Positions 17,241 through 25,272 of a stretch of 64,000 bases of DNA are shown one piece after another; the stretch's first letter is position 1; each line of letters opens with the position of its first letter. Origin of the DNA: Chthoniobacterales bacterium (GTDB taxonomy: Bacteria; Verrucomicrobiota; Verrucomicrobiia; Chthoniobacterales; UBA10450). A program made the position numbers and the translations under genes. The DNA lies in the NCBI GenBank assembly GCA_035274845.1, contig DATENU010000020.1, forward strand, positions 298,832-362,831. The letters run 5' to 3'. The notes under the pieces are model-generated. The model saw nothing but the letters and a program-made list of their open reading frames with translations. It did no database searches and was not told where the DNA came from.

Positions 17241-17696
17241 TTAATGTGCGGGTTGGATGTAAGTGATTTCGAGAATGGCGCGTTTGTTCAAGCGGTAGCT
17301 GCCGAAGCCCTGAAATCGCCGTTCATAGGGCACGCTCTTTCCGAGGTAAGGCCTCGGCTGATAATGAAAAGTGCCGATAACACGAACATCGCGATTCGCA
17401 ACACGCCGCCCCTCCTCAACTTCCCGCGCTGTTCGCCGGTAAGAACTTGGCTCCTTGGAATCTGACCCCAACCAGATGGAATCGTCGACGGTACCGCTGC
17501 TCATCGCTCGGCTGCTCGCATAGAGCTGGCTGTCTTCGGCGTGCACGGAATAATAGCCCGTTACGTCGACGCGCTTGCCGACGAATTTTTCGGGGGCGAC
17601 CAGCAGCTGCTGGACGGTAACTCTGACCGGTGACTCGCCGGCTGACAACGTCGCAGAAGCACAGACTAGTAATAGTAGAAGAGTGATCCGCGTCAT
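17241..17696 (-). CDS. Cassette gene 2: small secreted protein, OB-fold-like
   Basis: A 151-residue protein with a signal peptide (MTRITLLLLLVCASATLSAGES). The mature part reads VTVQQLLVAPEKFVGKRVDVTGYYSVHAEDSQLY, a pattern common in short OB-fold-like exported proteins where L..P..F.GK.V.V.G begins a barrel. Further strands include RDVRVIGTFHYQP and AILEITYIQP. ATG 17696 lies two bases after an R' box. The gene is flanked by attC-like sites on both sides and ends 14 bases before the next R'' box, so it is an intact single-gene cassette. Function unknown. Confidence 0.65.
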   Translation of the reverse strand: MTRITLLLLLVCASATLSAGESPVRVTVQQLLVAPEKFVGKRVDVTGYYSVHAEDSQLYASSRAMSSGTVDDSIWLGSDSKEPSSYRRTAREVEEGRRVANRDVRVIGTFHYQPRPYLGKSVPYERRFQGFGSYRLNKRAILEITYIQPAH

Positions 17697-17698
17697 AC

Positions 17699-17819
17699 GC
17701 CTAACGAGAAGAAGATGAGCGACGGCTGGCGGGAGAGCGTCGCTTCGGCTTGAGGGTGGAAGTTTATAGAAAGTGAGGAACCAAAGCTGCCAGCCGTTGG
17801 CTCCGCCGTTTGGTTAGAT
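17699..17819 (-). other. attC-like recombination site, canonical boxes
   Basis: On the minus strand the 121-bp element starts with ATCTAAC (fits R'' RYYYAAC) and ends with GTTAGGC (fits R' GTTRRRY). Between them GAGCCAACGGCTGGC pairs with GCCAGCCGTCGCTC: four base pairs, a one-base asymmetry, then nine base pairs. That is the L''/L' arrangement with an unpaired base expected of an attC hairpin. The R' spacer (ATCTTCTTCTC) is nearly the same as in the other sites of the window. The stop of cassette gene 1 lies seven bases before R'' and the start of cassette gene 2 two bases after R'. This is the clearest site of the cluster. Confidence 0.7.
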
Positions 17820-17826
17820 GTCGTCG

Positions 17827-18366
17827 TCATGGAAGCCAGTGCTCCACATCCACAATCTTCCATTCGCCTCGCTCCAGCTGCACGACATAAACTGTACTTT
17901 CGCGTCCGGAACCTTTGGTCCAGACTCTGACCTTGCCCTCGAAATCGCGATCAATGGTGATCGGATTCGACGTGCGCCGGCGAATCACCCGTGTAATCTC
18001 GAGGGTCTCGCGTTTGCTGATCTCTCGTTGGCCGTAGTCGCTATAGGTGAACTGAGGGTTGAGCTCGCTAGGTGTCTTCCAATCGATATGGTGCTGGTCA
18101 CGGAGGATTGCCTTCTTTTCGGCCCAAAATGCGAAGATGAATTTGTCATTGCGTTTAACATTGGCGACGCGACGCTCGGCTGCGGCATCCACCGCGGCGA
18201 AAACGTCGCGTAGCTTTGGGTCGTCCTCCTGCGGATCAAAGCGCTCGCCCGCGGCACGCGGACGAGCGTGGCGGACGGCCGTCTCCTGATAAATGGGGTC
18301 TGGCTCGATCGCATATGCATGATAGAGGCTCCACAGGGTGAACAGAATGACGAGGCGCGCAGACAT
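17827..18366 (-). CDS. Cassette gene 1: secreted protein of unknown function
   Basis: A 179-residue protein with a short signal peptide (MSARLVILFTLWSLYHAYAIEP). The mature domain is mixed alpha/beta, with charged helices (LRDVFAAVDAAAERRVANVKRNDKF) and a C-terminal strand series ending GEWKIVDVEHWLP. That ending resembles small NTF2-like or lipoprotein-type domains where a W(K)IVDV strand is common. No firm family. ATG 18366 is formed partly by the R' box GTTAGATG, so the leader is absent. It is flanked by attC-like sites and has the same orientation as its neighbours. Confidence 0.6.
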   Translation of the reverse strand: MSARLVILFTLWSLYHAYAIEPDPIYQETAVRHARPRAAGERFDPQEDDPKLRDVFAAVDAAAERRVANVKRNDKFIFAFWAEKKAILRDQHHIDWKTPSELNPQFTYSDYGQREISKRETLEITRVIRRRTSNPITIDRDFEGKVRVWTKGSGRESTVYVVQLERGEWKIVDVEHWLP

Positions 18367-18626
18367 CTAACGGGAACAAGATGAGCGACGGCCGACCTAC
18401 CCGCAACCGCTGCGCCGCGCCTGCATCGCTGTTGCGAAGCACTGCGGGCATGGCGGTAGCGATGCGGGCGACACGAGGCCGCGCGTCGCTCGGAGTGAAG
18501 GTGGAGAAATCATCTCAAAAGTGGAGCGGACAGCGGTCCGCCGTTCGCTCCCCCTCGGCAAGCTCTGGGCCTTGAGCCTGCTGCAAGTCTTGAGCCTTGC
18601 CGAAAGGTCGAAACGGCATCGGATGG
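18365..18626 (-). other. attC-like site with lost outer box
   Basis: Its R' box (GTTAGAT, 18365-18371 on the minus strand) and both inner arms are intact. GAGCGAACGGCGGACC on one side pairs with the arm whose complement reads GAGCGACGGCCGACC, again with one extra base. It holds the same extra hairpin as the site at 17001 (about 18549-18607) and the same spacer TCGAAACGGCATCG. Where the outer R'' box should follow, a GTAG-type palindromic repeat begins instead. The site therefore looks truncated, and the cassette that once lay upstream is gone. Confidence 0.5.
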
Positions 18627-18627
18627 C

Positions 18628-18916
18628 GCGGCGCGCCGTCCCTACCATTGATTCGCGCAGTGCCTGCAACACTGTGCGTAGCATCGCGGGCAGGTTTATT
18701 AGCGGCCATTCGCGGTTGTCCCCGCTTTAGTGAATCGCGCTTTCAGCGCGGAGGATCGACGGGGATTCGCGAGTCCTGGGGCGTTGCCCCAGGCTGATCT
18801 GAAATTGCGCCTTTGGCGCAGAGGGCGTTTTCGAAAGGGTCGCTACAGAGACGACGGTGGAGACACCGCCGCTACAGAAGACGGCGGTTTGGAAAGCGCC
18901 GCTCCTTGGTCGACTA
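18628..18916. repeat. Repeat-filled gap: GTAG-type palindrome and CAAGGAG-hairpin
   Basis: No gene is seen here. 18628-18647 is a palindromic element ending CCGTCCCTACC (GTAGGGACGG on the other strand). It is followed by ATTGATTCGCGC, which also follows the related copy at 25141-25161, so the repeated unit is longer than the hairpin. Around 18841-18880 is a run of GCTACAGA and CCGCC motifs. 18883-18909 is a hairpin unit, GGCGGTTTGGAAAGCGCC then GCTCCTTGG, found eight or more times in the window. Confidence 0.6.
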
Positions 18917-20038
18917 TCAACCCTTAGCTTTCTTGCTGCTGGGAGCGGAGCGGGCATGAGCGGCGGCGCGGTCGGCTTCGGCGGGTTGGCCGAGGGCGCG
19001 GTACTCGTCGGCCAAATGACGCCAGGCGAGGGTGAGGCCGGGAGAGATCTGGGTCGCTTTCTCGAAGGCTTTCACAGCTTCGCGATGCATCCCTTTCTTT
19101 TGGTAAGCGAGCCCGAGATGTTCCCAGACGGCGGCATAATTTTTCGGGGCCAGATTGGTGGCGGTGCGCAAATGCTGAATGCCGGCATCGACCTGGCCAG
19201 TGGCCTGAAGGCAGAAGCCGAGCTGGGCGTGGATGAGATAATCCCGCGGCGCTAGCCGGGCGGCGCGCTGGAGCGGGGCAATGGCCTGCGCGATTTTGTT
19301 CGCGTTGATATAAGCGTACCCGATGATCGCCATGATGTCGGCACTGTCGGGTGAGACCTCGGCGCCACGGGTTAGGGCGCCCAACGCGGCGCTCATGTTT
19401 CCGCCCGCCCGCTCGCTCCGCGCGAGTTGCATCCAGGCGTCGGCGGAAGAGGGGGCGAGGGTCGTCGCTTTGCGGGCGTATTGCGCGGCCTCCGCGTTGC
19501 GGCCGACTCGCAGGCAGCAATCGCTCAAGGCTAGCCAGCCGAACAGATAACCTGGGTCCAGCTGCGTCAGCCTTTTCAGGGGGGGAATCGCGGCCGCATA
19601 ATGTTGTTGGAACGCCTCGACCGCCGCGAGGCCAAGCTGAGTCCCCCCGAGGGAGGGATTCAGTTTTTCGCTTTGTTTAAGGGAACTGCGAGCTTCCGCG
19701 AATTGATTCGCCAGAATCGCGACCAGGCCCCGGAGGCAATGGGCGGCGGCGTTATTGGAATGGGCGGCCGTCAGTTTGCGGCAAAGTTCCAGGGCCCGCC
19801 CGAAGCTGTTGGAGTTGAGCGCGGCAAAGATTTGAGGCACAAGCGGGTCGCTCACCGACGCATCGGATTTGTGAATCGCCTTTTGCACCGAAGGTTTCAC
19901 CAATTTTTCCGGCGGCGGCAATTTCTTGAGCAACCGGTCGATGGACGGGTCCTGGCCGTTTGCGATCGAAATGGTGATGGCCGTCAGAGCGAGAACTGAG
20001 ACGAGCAAGCGGGAACAGAGGGTGGGCAAAGGTTTCAC
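18917..20038 (-). CDS. Exported tetratricopeptide-repeat protein
   Basis: A 373-residue protein with a signal peptide (LLVSVLALTAITISIANGQ). The remainder, from about residue 70, is built of about eight TPR units of 34 residues. Examples are AAAHCLRGLVAILANQFAEARSSL, LFGWLALSDCCLRVGRNAEAAQYARKA, YLIHAQLGFCLQATGQVDAGIQ and AVWEHLGLAYQKKGMHREAVKAFEKA. A lysine-rich tail (SSKKAKG) ends it. It probably acts as a periplasmic protein-protein interaction scaffold; no partner can be named. It diverges from the TraB-type gene at 20126, the 87 bases between being the likely promoter region for both. Confidence 0.85.
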   Translation of the reverse strand: MKPLPTLCSRLLVSVLALTAITISIANGQDPSIDRLLKKLPPPEKLVKPSVQKAIHKSDASVSDPLVPQIFAALNSNSFGRALELCRKLTAAHSNNAAAHCLRGLVAILANQFAEARSSLKQSEKLNPSLGGTQLGLAAVEAFQQHYAAAIPPLKRLTQLDPGYLFGWLALSDCCLRVGRNAEAAQYARKATTLAPSSADAWMQLARSERAGGNMSAALGALTRGAEVSPDSADIMAIIGYAYINANKIAQAIAPLQRAARLAPRDYLIHAQLGFCLQATGQVDAGIQHLRTATNLAPKNYAAVWEHLGLAYQKKGMHREAVKAFEKATQISPGLTLAWRHLADEYRALGQPAEADRAAAHARSAPSSKKAKG

Positions 20039-20125
20039 GGGGGAGGAGGGGGCCAGAAATGTTTATTCCCGTCAATACTGAATAACTGGCTTGTCGCTTT
20101 TCGGCACTGCTGATAGAGGCAGAGC

Positions 20126-20992
20126 GTGTTTTTCAAAAGCCGATTCCCAGGACTGGCGTTTTCCCTCGTCGCGTTGCTGCTAACGGCCGGCTCCGTCGAG
20201 GCCTCCTCCGGGTGTGTCTGGAAGGTGACCGGCCCGACGGGTGGAACTCTTTATCTCGGCGGGTCGGTGCACGCGCTGCGCAGCTCCGATTACCCGTTGC
20301 CTCAGGCTTACAACATCGCGTTCGACGCCTCTCACCGGATCGTCTTCGAAATCGATCCCAAAGCCCTGGCCGGCTCCGGCGACGCGCTTCTCAAGGCCGG
20401 CAAGTATCCCAAGGGAGACAACCTCAAGAATCACGTCGATCCGCGGACCTACGAGTACCTGAAGCGGATCTTTTCGCTGATGAAAATTCCGGAGTCAAAA
20501 TATTCGCAATACCGGCCCTGGTTGTTGGTCCTGTTGCTCGATTCTCCGCAAAGCGGCGTGTCCGATGAGCTCGGAGTGGACGAGTTCCTGATCAAGCGGG
20601 CCCGGGCAAACTCGAAGCCGGCCCTTGGACTCGAGTCGGCCCAGGAACACTCCGCCGTCTTCTCCGGACTCTCCGATAAGCAAAGCGAAGCGCTTCTTTT
20701 GATTACGCTGATCCCGCAAAGCGGCGGCGCGGATCGGGGGGCCGTCATGTCGGCGTGGCGTCGTGGCGACGTGGATACGCTGGCGCGCATCACCCACGCA
20801 TCGTTCGCCGATTTTCCCGCCTTCGGCAATCGCATCATCGGTGCGCGCAATCGGAATTGGATCCCGAAGGTGGAAGAATATTTGCGGGGCGGTAAGACTT
20901 ACTTCGTAGTCGTGGGCGCCGCGCATCTGGGCGGGAGCGACGGACTCCTGGCGCTGCTCAAGGCGCGGGGTTATCGGTTGGAAAAGCTGTGA
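20126..20992 (+). CDS. TraB/GumN family protein, secreted
   Basis: 288 residues from GTG 20126, giving a signal peptide (FPGLAFSLVALLLTAGSVEAS). The family marks are present: GTLYLGGSVHALRSSDYPLP near residue 40 (first conserved GxxH), IVFEIDP, GLESAQEHSAVFSGL in the middle, and YFVVVGAAHLGGSDGLLALLKARGY at the C-terminus (second GxxH). TraB/GumN proteins belong to the Tiki-like putative metalloprotease group; activity here is inferred. It is the first gene of a four-gene same-strand run; its stop overlaps the GTG start of the FMN reductase gene. Confidence 0.88.
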   Translation: MFFKSRFPGLAFSLVALLLTAGSVEASSGCVWKVTGPTGGTLYLGGSVHALRSSDYPLPQAYNIAFDASHRIVFEIDPKALAGSGDALLKAGKYPKGDNLKNHVDPRTYEYLKRIFSLMKIPESKYSQYRPWLLVLLLDSPQSGVSDELGVDEFLIKRARANSKPALGLESAQEHSAVFSGLSDKQSEALLLITLIPQSGGADRGAVMSAWRRGDVDTLARITHASFADFPAFGNRIIGARNRNWIPKVEEYLRGGKTYFVVVGAAHLGGSDGLLALLKARGYRLEKL

Positions 20993-21513
20993 AACTCCTC
21001 GTTATCAGCACGAGCGGCAATCCGGACAGCAATAGCCGCCGGATGGCACGCCGGGCTTTTAAGCATTTGGAGAAAGCGAAAGCCGAATGCACCTGGCTCG
21101 ACATTAGCGAGCTCGGTTTGCCGTTGTGCGATGCCGACGCCTGCTATACGCAGCCGGCCGCCCAAAAGGTAAGCAAAGCAATCAAGGCGGCCGACGGCAT
21201 TCTCCTCGCGACGCCGGTTTATAATTACGACGTCTCCGCCGCGGCGAAAAATCTGGTCGAGCTGACGGGGAGCGCGTGGGAAGAAAAGGTTGTGGGCTTT
21301 CTCTGCGCGGCGGGCGGGATGAGCAGTTATATGTCGGTGATGGCGTTCGCAAACAGCCTGATGCTGGACTTTCGCAGTGTGATTATTCCGCGCTTTGTTT
21401 ATGCGACCGGACGTGCGTTCGAAGGCGACGACCTGAAGGACACGGAAGTGGGCGAACGAATCGACGAGCTGGCAGATGAGCTGATTCGCTTCACCAAAGC
21501 GCTCCGCGGTTGA
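20989..21513 (+). CDS. NAD(P)H-dependent FMN reductase family protein (flavodoxin fold)
   Basis: A 174-residue flavodoxin-like protein. It starts with LLVISTSGNPDSNSRRMARRAF, the phosphate-binding loop of this family. It continues with ADGILLATPVYNYDVSAAAKNLVEL, the FMN-binding segment with the conserved P.YN, and VVGFLCAAGG. The start is GTG 20989 overlapping the TGA of the TraB-type gene. It should bind FMN and reduce flavins, quinones or azo compounds with NAD(P)H in the cytosol; the natural substrate is not readable. Confidence 0.88.
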   Translation: MKLLVISTSGNPDSNSRRMARRAFKHLEKAKAECTWLDISELGLPLCDADACYTQPAAQKVSKAIKAADGILLATPVYNYDVSAAAKNLVELTGSAWEEKVVGFLCAAGGMSSYMSVMAFANSLMLDFRSVIIPRFVYATGRAFEGDDLKDTEVGERIDELADELIRFTKALRG

Positions 21514-21519
21514 CAGGCG

Positions 21520-21927
21520 ATGAAGAAGGAGCCGGCTACGCCAACCGAGTACCTGGCGAGTCTGCCGCCGGAACACAAGGCGACGGTCACCGCAATCCAC
21601 AAGGCAATTCGCAAGGCGATGCCGCAACTCAAGCCATTCATGCAATCCTGGGGGATTGGTTACGGCCGCTATCGCTACAAGTACGAAAGCGGCCGGGAAG
21701 GGGACTCGGGCGTGGTTGCGATCTCGAGCCGGAAGCGCGGCATTAGTCTTTACCTTAGCGGCTCTGACGAGAGTGGTTATTTGGCGGAACGCAACGCGCA
21801 TCGCCTCGGCAATGTCAACGTTGGGCGGGTCTGTGTTCGCTTCAAGAAACTCGAGGACCTGAACCTCAAGGTCGCTCTCGAGTTAGTGAAGAAAGCCGCG
21901 CGCCAGCTGAAGGCCGACCTTTACTAA
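21520..21927 (+). CDS. DUF1801 (YdhG-like) domain protein
   Basis: A 135-residue single-domain protein of the DUF1801 group. It has the typical start TPTEYLASLPPEHKATVTAIHKAIRKAMP, the MQSWGIGYGRYRYKY strand, and the later GISLYLSG and CVRFKKLEDLN segments. This fold is related to the iron-chaperone frataxin-like YdhG/DUF1801 family, but no activity is established for most members. It starts six bases after the reductase stop and ends one base before the next gene, so it is inside the operon. Confidence 0.88.
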   Translation: MKKEPATPTEYLASLPPEHKATVTAIHKAIRKAMPQLKPFMQSWGIGYGRYRYKYESGREGDSGVVAISSRKRGISLYLSGSDESGYLAERNAHRLGNVNVGRVCVRFKKLEDLNLKVALELVKKAARQLKADLY

Positions 21928-21928
21928 A

Positions 21929-22798
21929 GTGGCTGCCACCGAATCAGCCGCGCGGGTCTGGAAGAAGATCGCGACCTTTTACGCGTTCACGCTGGGCTTC
22001 AGTCATGTTTTTAACGAATTCGTGTTCCACGCCGGCAAGATGGACGCGGGCAATTTGCTCTATGTCACCGGCGCGATGTGGAGCCCCGGACTGTCCGCAC
22101 TTCTCACCAAACGCCTCTTCGACGAACCAATCGGCGAGTTGCCGTGGAAGTGGGGCGGGACGCGCTACGCCTGGCTGGCTTATCTCATTCCGCTGGCTTA
22201 CGCTCTTCCGGTTTATCTGGTCACGTGGCTCACGCCACTGGGTGGTTTCCTCGAACCCGATTTTCTCAGCCGCACGGCCGCGCAGATGGGGTGGTCAGGC
22301 TATCCTCCATCTTGGGCGCTTTTGCTCTTCGTTCTGTTAACTGCCACCGTTGGCCTTGTTGGCAAAACCTCGCGGGCCCTGGGTGAAGAAATTGGCTGGC
22401 GCGGCTTCCTTGTCCCGGAACTGAACAAGGTCGTCGGTTTCACCGGCGTCAGTCTCATCAGCGGGCTGATGTGGGCCGCCTATCATTTCCCGGTCCTGCT
22501 TTACGCGGATTACAACAAGGGTGCGCCCGCCTGGTATAGCCTGACCTGCTTCACGCTCATGGTCGTGGCTGACTCGTTCATCCTCGCGTGGCTGACGTTG
22601 CGGTCGAACAGTCTTTGGCCCGCCGCCATTTTCCACGGCAGCCACAATCTTTTTATTCAATCGATCCTCACCCCGCTCACTCGCGATACCGGCCGGACGA
22701 ATTACGTCATCGACGAATTCGGTATCGGCCTGGTGATCACGGTCGGGATCGGCGCGATCTTCGCCTGGCGCGCGTTTGTCCAGCGCCGTCCCGCTTAG
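21929..22798 (+). CDS. CPBP-family intramembrane protease (CAAX-like)
   Basis: A 289-residue integral membrane protein with about seven or eight helices, starting at GTG 21929 one base after the previous stop. The three catalytic motifs of the Abi/CPBP family are intact: GEEIGWRGFLVPEL (EExxxR) near residue 150, MWAAYHFPVLL (motif 2, His) near 187, and HGSHNLF (motif 3, HxxxN) near 240. It is probably a glutamic-type intramembrane protease, a group linked to prenyl-protein processing, bacteriocin immunity and stress signalling. Last gene of the operon; a perfect GC-rich palindrome lies at 22824-22843 just after it. Confidence 0.9.
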   Translation: MAATESAARVWKKIATFYAFTLGFSHVFNEFVFHAGKMDAGNLLYVTGAMWSPGLSALLTKRLFDEPIGELPWKWGGTRYAWLAYLIPLAYALPVYLVTWLTPLGGFLEPDFLSRTAAQMGWSGYPPSWALLLFVLLTATVGLVGKTSRALGEEIGWRGFLVPELNKVVGFTGVSLISGLMWAAYHFPVLLYADYNKGAPAWYSLTCFTLMVVADSFILAWLTLRSNSLWPAAIFHGSHNLFIQSILTPLTRDTGRTNYVIDEFGIGLVITVGIGAIFAWRAFVQRRPA

Positions 22799-23121
22799 CG
22801 GCGCTCTTTGGCCGGCTCAGTAACGGCCCGCCGCGGCGGGCCGCCGCCACGCTCTTATCTTAGCATCCCCGGTGGATCGAGAGCTCTGTCGCTCGATTGT
22901 CTCCGGCGCGCCGCGCCCTCTGGACAAGGAGGGGCGCTTTCCAAACCGCCCTCTTTTGCAGCCGTCGCCCTGTGGGAGACGCAAGGTCGCGTGTCCCTGC
23001 TCAGCCCCGGCGTTTCGCGCAGCGAAACGGCTACAGAAGAAGGCGCGGCGCGCCGAAGAGATGCCGTACGGCGTCGCTCGAATTGCACGAGCAAGAGCAA
23101 GAGCGAAAGGATCGCTCGATC
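22799..23121. repeat. Gene-free stretch with palindromes
   Basis: No convincing gene. 22824-22843 is a perfect 20-bp palindrome (CGGCCCGCCGCGGCGGGCCG), placed like a terminator for the operon ending at 22798 but lacking a T run. 22925-22955 is a copy of the dispersed hairpin CAAGGAGGGGCGCTTTCCAAACCGCCCTCTT. GTTTCGCGCAGCGAAACGGCTAC around 23010-23033 and GGCGCGGCGCGCC around 23040 are further small palindromes. Confidence 0.55.
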
Positions 23122-23274
23122 CTATTTGCCCAGCAAAATGAGAATCCCGGCGACAAGGGCCAGGATGGGCAGCACGATGGCGGCGGCGCCCAGGCTGACG
23201 CCGAAAATGCCGACGATTCCGACTAGGATGAGGTAAATGGCCAACAGCAGCATGCCCAGGTTCTTGGTAATCAT
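23122..23274 (-). CDS. Small two-helix membrane protein (50 residues)
   Basis: On the minus strand ATG 23274 to TAG 23122 encodes MITKNLGMLLLAIYLILVGIV, then GIFGVSLGAAAIVLPILALVAGILILLGK: two hydrophobic helices joined by a short Gly-rich turn. Similar tiny proteins starting LGMLLLAIxLIL.G and ending LA.AAG(I/V)LILLG are common in many phyla, which supports it as a real gene. Function unknown; it would sit in the inner membrane. Confidence 0.7.
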   Translation of the reverse strand: MITKNLGMLLLAIYLILVGIVGIFGVSLGAAAIVLPILALVAGILILLGK

Positions 23275-23422
23275 GGCCCGATCCTGACTGGCCGCGGAAG
23301 TTTGTCACGCGCGAATCTCGACTGGAACTACGGGTGGGGCGGATTCGGCCGGAGCTACCGCATCGTAAATCTTATCGGCAGGACAAAATGCTGCCCGGCG
23401 TTCACTCCTCCTGGCCGGGATG

Positions 23423-23857
23423 TCACCCGCGCGGCACAAACACGCCGCCGGTTACGATGACACGCTCCTCTGTCGCCGGCTTCGGCTTTTGCGGCGGAGG
23501 ATTCTTGCATTGCGGTGCGCTCCGACCGGTGAGTTGAGAATGTGTCTGGCAGGCACCGACCACTAGCGGCGCCGAGGCGGTCAGGAGCCAGGAAAAAATC
23601 CGACGAAACCGGCTGACCACTCGTTCGCGAAAGAGGTCCCGGCGGGTGACCATGCTGCCATCTCCGCGACGCGTGTAGGTCACGCATACCCGCTCGCTCT
23701 GGGTCCGCGTCATAACATTGGCCACGCGACGACGCGACATCGCGGAGAGGTTCTGGACATTGAGCTGACAGTGATCGCAGTACCGGACACGAGAGTTCCC
23801 ACGCATTTCGTCCCACCGCATCGGGCAAGGCGAATCAATTTCTGGCGGAAATTTCAT
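23423..23857 (-). CDS. Membrane protein with a cysteine-rich N-terminal domain
   Basis: A 144-residue protein from ATG 23857. The N-terminal 60 residues read CPMRWDEMRG then RYCDHCQLNVQNLSAMSRRRV and a later VCVTYTR. The spaced cysteines (C...YCxxC...C) look like a small metal-binding domain, often found at the start of exported or membrane proteins in Bacteroidetes and Verrucomicrobia. A hydrophobic helix follows at about 90-108 (IFSWLLTASAPLVVGAC), then a proline- and lysine-rich tail. It diverges from crcB across 79 bases. Function unknown. Confidence 0.6.
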   Translation of the reverse strand: MKFPPEIDSPCPMRWDEMRGNSRVRYCDHCQLNVQNLSAMSRRRVANVMTRTQSERVCVTYTRRGDGSMVTRRDLFRERVVSRFRRIFSWLLTASAPLVVGACQTHSQLTGRSAPQCKNPPPQKPKPATEERVIVTGGVFVPRG

Positions 23858-23936
23858 GAACGGGTTGAACTCAGCGAGATGACAATGAGCCCGGCGCATC
23901 GGAAGGTCAATCGAAGGGACTGACTGGGCAACTTGC

Positions 23937-24338
23937 ATGTTCGACAGCAAACAGATTCTAATGGTGGCGCTGGGCGGCGCGCTTGGTTCGGTGGCGCGCT
24001 ACAAACTCGGCGGCGCAGTCCTGCACGAGACGCAGACATGGAACTTCCCACTGAGCACCTTTTGCGTGAACGTGGCGGGCTGCCTCGTGATCGGTCTGCT
24101 GGCCGGGCTCGTCGAGCATCATGATTTGTTCTCGATGCGGACTCGGTTGTTCCTGTTCACTGGCCTGCTTGGCGGGTTCACGACCTTCTCTGCTTTTGGC
24201 TATGAGACGCTGTTCCTTATTCGCCGGGGCCTGGTTTCAACCTCGATGCTTTACGTCGGGCTTAGCGTGGTCTGCGGTCTCGCCGCCGTTTTCGCCGGAT
24301 TCAAAACGATCGAGATCTTCTGGCCGGCGCAGCATTAA
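23937..24338 (+). CDS. crcB: Fluoride-specific ion channel CrcB/Fluc
   Basis: A 133-residue membrane protein with four helices, the normal size for one Fluc subunit that works as an antiparallel dimer. Diagnostic motifs are GGALGSVARYKLG at the N-terminus, FPLSTFCVNVAGCLVIGLLAGL (the conserved Asn in the second helix) and FTGLLGGFTTFSAFGYETLFL (the phenylalanine-rich TTFS track). It exports toxic fluoride. I looked for a fluoride riboswitch in the 80 bases upstream and did not see one. The DUF72 gene follows on the same strand. Confidence 0.94.
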   Translation: MFDSKQILMVALGGALGSVARYKLGGAVLHETQTWNFPLSTFCVNVAGCLVIGLLAGLVEHHDLFSMRTRLFLFTGLLGGFTTFSAFGYETLFLIRRGLVSTSMLYVGLSVVCGLAAVFAGFKTIEIFWPAQH

Positions 24339-24382
24339 TTAGCTGATTGATTTCGCGCCCGGCCCGGCGTTATCCAAAAAGC

Positions 24383-25093
24383 ATGAACTACTGGATCGGC
24401 ACATCGGGTTTCCAATATCCGGAGTGGAAAGGGCCATTTTATCCGGAGGATTTGCCGGCGAGCAAGATGCTGGCGTTTTACGCGGAGCGCTTCGCGACCA
24501 CGGAAGTGAATTACAGCTTTCGGCGAATCCCGAGCCCGAAGACGATCCAGAATTGGTGGGAGGGAACGCCCGAGCGTTTTAAGTTCAGTCTCAAAGCACC
24601 CCAGAAGGTGACGCATTTCGCGAAGCTGAAAAATTGCGGGGACACCATGCGCTATTTTTGCCAGGTCATTACGGACCTGGAAGCCAAGCTCGGTCCGGTG
24701 CTGTTCCAATTGCCGCCGAACTTCAAGAAGGACACGGCTGTGCTGGGCGAGTTTCTCGAGGACGTGCCGGCGGGACTGCGGGCCGCGTTCGAGTTTCGGC
24801 ATCCCTCGTGGTTCGATGAGGAGGTGTTCGCGATCCTGAATGGAAAGAACATTGCGCTCTGCATTGCGGAAAGCGCGGACCTGAGCACTCCCGTGGTCGC
24901 GACGGCCGATTACGGTTATCTCCGGCTTCGACGCGAAGATTACACCGACGCCGACATGGAACGGTGGGCCACCGCGATCAAGGAGAAGGAAAGTGTCTGG
25001 CCGGACGTTTTCGTTTATCTAAAGCACGAAGAGAGCGGCATGGGGCCGAAGCTGGCGAAACAGCTGATGGAGAAACTCGAGGTAAAAGGCTAG
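24383..25093 (+). CDS. DUF72 family protein
   Basis: A 236-residue TIM-barrel-like protein of the DUF72 group, recognised from NYWIGTSGFQYPEWKGPFYPE at the start, FATTEVNYSFRRIPSPKTIQNWW, GPVLFQLPPNF and AFEFRHPSWF. ATG 24383 begins directly with the conserved segment; an upstream start at 24347 would add 12 unconserved residues. No enzymatic function is established for the family. A gap of 179 bases with two repeat copies (25141-25161 and 25243-25268) separates it from ku. Confidence 0.9.
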   Translation: MNYWIGTSGFQYPEWKGPFYPEDLPASKMLAFYAERFATTEVNYSFRRIPSPKTIQNWWEGTPERFKFSLKAPQKVTHFAKLKNCGDTMRYFCQVITDLEAKLGPVLFQLPPNFKKDTAVLGEFLEDVPAGLRAAFEFRHPSWFDEEVFAILNGKNIALCIAESADLSTPVVATADYGYLRLRREDYTDADMERWATAIKEKESVWPDVFVYLKHEESGMGPKLAKQLMEKLEVKG

Positions 25094-25272
25094 CCCGCGA
25101 ATGACGCGAATGGAGAAAACAGACGGGTTCGATCCGGCCGGGCGCAGCGCGCCGTCCCTAACATTGATTTGCGCCCATTCGCGTCATTCGCGGGCCCGAG
25201 CGTTCCACGCGGGCCGCATGGGCGGCGCTACAGAAGAAAGACGGCGGTTTGGAAAGCGCCGCTCCTTGATGC

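Noticed and set aside
23857..23936. Fluoride riboswitch before crcB
   Set aside because: The conserved riboswitch motifs and pseudoknot-forming segments were not found in this short leader.
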